Positions 61,525-64,000 of a stretch of DNA of 64,000 nt are shown here, piece by piece; within the stretch, counting starts at the first letter, position 1; each line of letters opens with the position of its first letter. A program made the translations under genes and the position numbers. The notes below the pieces were generated by a model. The model worked only from the letters and a program-made list of their open reading frames with translations. It had not been told where the DNA came from and ran no database searches. Source of the DNA: Penaeicola halotolerans. Its GTDB lineage: Bacteria; Bacteroidota; Bacteroidia; Cytophagales; Cyclobacteriaceae. Location: positions 372,001-436,000 of the forward strand of contig NZ_JAEAGO010000001.1 in NCBI RefSeq assembly GCF_016464625.1. Direction: 5' to 3'.

Positions 61525-61970
61525 GTGTGGCTTAAAAAATCCCTAGGCTGGACGAATAGTGGAAAGGTGAATGCCTATGTGCTGTCAAAATTAGACAGAA
61601 GTAAGGGGAATTCAAGCTATTATCTCATTTATTATTGATTTTCAGTGTTTTAAAGGTCTTTCTCAAAGAAAATTTCAAGGTTTAAATAGCTATTTGTAGG
61701 TGAGCTAATGAAATGGTGGAGACCATAAGATGTTGGTAGGCATCTTATAGCCCATGGTTTAAACCGTGGACTATGTAGACATCTGATCCTAACTGTTTCA
61801 ACGGTTTTAATAGATGGATATTCGACCCGCTTTCTTCCCTACGGGAGACAGGCCTTCGTCTCAGGCTTGCCTACCTCTTTTGGTGGGGTGACAAGGCTTG
61901 CTGGGTACGTCATCCTCCCTCTGGAAGGTAAACCATCCCTTCGGGAGGCAGGGGTGAGGGCTTGTCCCGT

Positions 61971-61995
61971 AGAGACGGCCATTTATGGCGTCTCT
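61971..61995 (+). repeat. GAGACG hairpin repeat, copy 6
   Basis: AGAGACGGCCAT and ATGGCGTCTCT arms, followed by TT. Same family as copies 1-5. Confidence 0.75.
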
Positions 61996-62012
61996 TTCTA
62001 ATATACAATCGT

Positions 62013-62034
62013 AGAGACGACCTACAGGGCGTCA
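62013..62034 (+). repeat. GAGACG hairpin repeat, copy 7 (partial)
   Basis: AGAGACGACC and GGGCGTC arms with a degraded end (GGGCGTCACC). Confidence 0.6.
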
Positions 62035-62352
62035 CCGTTGATGGTCATCATCCTATCATTCATGTATTCGTGGCTAAGCATTCTGCTACAAATGAATATT
62101 TCTCCCTATTAATTAGATGAACCCAAATCTTTGGGATAGTATCTCTTGCCTTAACAGATCCTTTTGCGATAGAGGAATTTTTTAAACAAGCAGCATTGAC
62201 GCTCAGTGCCATTTGCTTGACCGTCACTGTAAAAGACCGCATCTCTTTCTCTCCATTTCCATGAAAATATCCCAAAATAGCTTAAATTCGCAAGCGGAAT
62301 GATGGTGCATATACTTGTGCCAAATCGCCTTTTGTTCAAAAAACCCAAATAT

Positions 62353-64000
62353 ATGTCAACTGTCAGTACGGAAGTTTACAAACCCAAAAATCACATCAGA
62401 ATAGTCACTGCGGCCTCCCTTTTTGATGGGCATGACGCTGCGATCAATATCATGAGAAGGATCATTCAAGCCACTGGCTGTGAGGTGATTCACTTGGGTC
62501 ACAATCGCTCTGCTCAGGAGATCGTAGCCTGTGCTATCCAAGAAGATGCCCAAGCAATTGCGATCACTTCTTATCAGGGTGGTCACGTAGAGTTTTTTAA
62601 ATACATCCATGATCTACTAGCAGAGAAAGGTTGCGGTCACGTCAAGATATTTGGCGGTGGAGGCGGTACCATCCTTCCCGAAGAGATCAAAGAACTACAT
62701 GCTTATGGCATCACCCGCATCTACTCGCCAGATGATGGACGCGCTATGGGTCTCCAAGGCATGATCAATGACCTCATCGAAAAATGTGACTTCCCCGTGG
62801 GTGAAAAACTCAATGGAGAGATCAAGCACCTGACAGAAAAAGAACAAAAATCTATCGCTAGGATCATCTCTGCTGCAGAAAACTTCCCTGAACTCTCTAA
62901 GCCAGTCCTCACAGAAGTTAGAGAAATGGCTACGAAAGTGAAAACTCCTGTGCTCGGTATCACAGGTACGGGTGGGGCGGGTAAGTCCTCTTTAGTAGAT
63001 GAGTTGGTTAGAAGATTTTTAATTGACTTTAAAGATAAAAACATTGCCATCATCTCAGTAGACCCATCCAAGCGTAAGACGGGTGGTGCACTCCTAGGAG
63101 ATAGGATCCGCATGAATGCCATCAACAATGAGCGCGTGTACATGCGTTCTTTGGCTACGAGACAGTCCAACTTGGCCCTTTCTCGCTATGTGCAAGATGC
63201 CGTGGAGATCGTCAAGGCAGCCAATTTTGACCTGATCATTCTAGAGACTTCAGGGATCGGCCAGTCTGATACAGAGATCATCGAACACTCTGACATGTCC
63301 CTCTATGTGATGACGCCAGAATATGGGGCGGCCACACAGCTAGAGAAGATCGACATGCTGGACTTTGCTGATGTCATTGCTCTCAATAAGTTTGACAAAA
63401 GAGGCGCCTTAGATGCCCTAAGAGATGTGAAGAAGCAGTACAAGCGTAACCACAACCTCTGGGAGATAGCAGATGAAGACATTCCTGTCTTCGGTACCAT
63501 CGCTTCACAGTTCAACGATCCAGGGATGAACCGCCTCTACAAGGCTATCATGGATACCTTAGTAGCCAAGACAGGTGCAGACTTGAAATCTAACTTTACC
63601 ATCTCTAATGAGATGTCGGAAAAGGTCTACATCATCCCCCCAAATAGAACGAGATACCTCTCTGAGATCACAGAGAACAATAGAAATTATGATAAGTGGG
63701 TTCAAGAGCAAGCGCAAATCGCCCAGAAGCTCTACAGTATCCAACAGGCCAAAGAGGCCATCAAAGGCACTAAAGTAGCCGATGCAGACAGGCTGATCAA
63801 AGAACTGGAGGAAGTCTATGAGCAAGTGGCTTTGGACTTAGATCCTCGCAACATGAAGCTACTCGAAGAATGGCCAAGCAAAGTGCAACGCTACAAGGAT
63901 GAATACTTTGTCTTCCAAGTGCGTGGCAAAGAGATCAAAGTCAAGACTTTCCACGAATCGCTTTCACATAGCAAGATTCCAAAGGTCAGCTTACCAACTT
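62353..64000 (+). CDS. icmF: fused acyl-CoA mutase/G-protein chaperone (IcmF type), partial
   Basis: The gene starts at ATG 62353 (MSTVSTEVYKPKNHIRIVTA) and runs off the right edge after 549 codons with no stop. Residues 14-145 form a B12-binding domain with DGHDAAINIMRRI at 25-37 (His27 ligand). Residues about 195-460 form a MeaB-like GTPase with P-loop GTGGAGKSS (205-213), switch SVDPSKRKTGGALLG, ETSGIGQSDTE and NKFD. The mutase barrel begins near the edge. This domain order is that of IcmF, the fused isobutyryl-CoA mutase; the substrate-selecting residues lie outside the window, so isovaleryl- or methylmalonyl-type activity cannot be excluded. Confidence 0.9.
   Translation, partial: MSTVSTEVYKPKNHIRIVTAASLFDGHDAAINIMRRIIQATGCEVIHLGHNRSAQEIVACAIQEDAQAIAITSYQGGHVEFFKYIHDLLAEKGCGHVKIFGGGGGTILPEEIKELHAYGITRIYSPDDGRAMGLQGMINDLIEKCDFPVGEKLNGEIKHLTEKEQKSIARIISAAENFPELSKPVLTEVREMATKVKTPVLGITGTGGAGKSSLVDELVRRFLIDFKDKNIAIISVDPSKRKTGGALLGDRIRMNAINNERVYMRSLATRQSNLALSRYVQDAVEIVKAANFDLIILETSGIGQSDTEIIEHSDMSLYVMTPEYGAATQLEKIDMLDFADVIALNKFDKRGALDALRDVKKQYKRNHNLWEIADEDIPVFGTIASQFNDPGMNRLYKAIMDTLVAKTGADLKSNFTISNEMSEKVYIIPPNRTRYLSEITENNRNYDKWVQEQAQIAQKLYSIQQAKEAIKGTKVADADRLIKELEEVYEQVALDLDPRNMKLLEEWPSKVQRYKDEYFVFQVRGKEIKVKTFHESLSHSKIPKVSLPT

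Larger units (their letters stand above)
61525..62352. other. third repeat field, no supported gene
   Basis: These 828 bp upstream of the mutase gene hold a palindrome around CCATGGTTTAAACCGTGG (about 61752-61769), CCTCCC/GGGAGG-type units (61835-61960) and two GAGACG hairpins (61971, 62013). After 62040 a stretch resembles the dispersed ATTCGTGGCT repeat. Minus-strand frames of 65-84 codons at 62060-62610 have no family support; one lies inside the mutase gene. Confidence 0.7.

Noticed and set aside
62060-62610. Three minus-strand frames before and within the mutase gene
   Set aside because: Two lie in dispersed repeat sequence and one is antisense to the B12 domain of the fused mutase.

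Overview
ORGANISM. The gene set points to a member of the Bacteroidota, most likely a marine or cold-adapted Cytophagales-type bacterium. The evidence is an IPExxxVDY-family protein beside acpP and pyk, a TamL-type lipoprotein beside a TrmH methyltransferase, type III glutamine synthetase, GxxExxY and DUF2141 proteins, promoters close to the Bacteroidota TTG / TAnnTTTG form, and frequent TTG or GTG starts. This is inference from gene content; no rRNA is present. LAYOUT. 1-32 kb is an ordinary chromosomal backbone of short operons: fatty acid synthesis (fabF, acpP), pyruvate kinase, a PAS sensor, protein repair (pcm), riboflavin synthase, haem synthesis (hemF), outer membrane biogenesis (tamL), a menaquinone operon (thioesterase-menF-menD-menB-menE), lipid A kinase (lpxK), tRNA modification (miaE, mtaB), tRNA-Val(GAC) and several small conserved proteins. 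32.4-34.7 kb is glnN with a good promoter and a terminator. 34.7-35.65 kb is a repeat-rich spacer. 35.65-57.8 kb is a one-strand surface-glycan locus of about 20 genes: pseudaminic acid synthesis (pseB, pseC, pseF, two GNAT acetyltransferases, pseI), two near-identical MBOAT O-acyltransferases alternating with SGNH-like partners, an ABC flippase, an AT-rich segment with an unknown protein and a glycosyltransferase, four more glycosyltransferases, a sugar epimerase, a Wzy-like membrane protein and an acyltransferase-3 protein. 57.8-59.1 kb is a second repeat field. 59.1-61.5 kb holds an ice-binding lipoprotein and two paralogous AraC-type regulators. 61.5-62.35 kb is a third repeat field, and the window ends inside a fused mutase/GTPase of the IcmF type. 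HOW IT FITS TOGETHER. The glycan locus would make CMP-pseudaminic acid, assemble it with other sugars on a lipid carrier, flip the product with an ABC transporter, polymerise it and decorate it with acyl groups. Two steps are not visible here: the PseG hydrolase and an initiating phosphoglycosyltransferase. MOST INTERESTING. pseC carries two in-frame blocks of tandem 7-bp units (NNGCCAA), and a third block lies in front of the pseF start. Change of one unit in either coding block leads directly to a nearby stop codon, so pseC looks like a candidate contingency (phase-variable) gene for pseudaminic acid. A 1.2-kb direct repeat formed by the two MBOAT genes gives the same locus a second possible route to surface variation. 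Other leads are a probable HolD-like (DNA polymerase III psi) protein, a surface-targeted ice-binding lipoprotein, and AraC regulators with a decayed HMA-like metal motif.
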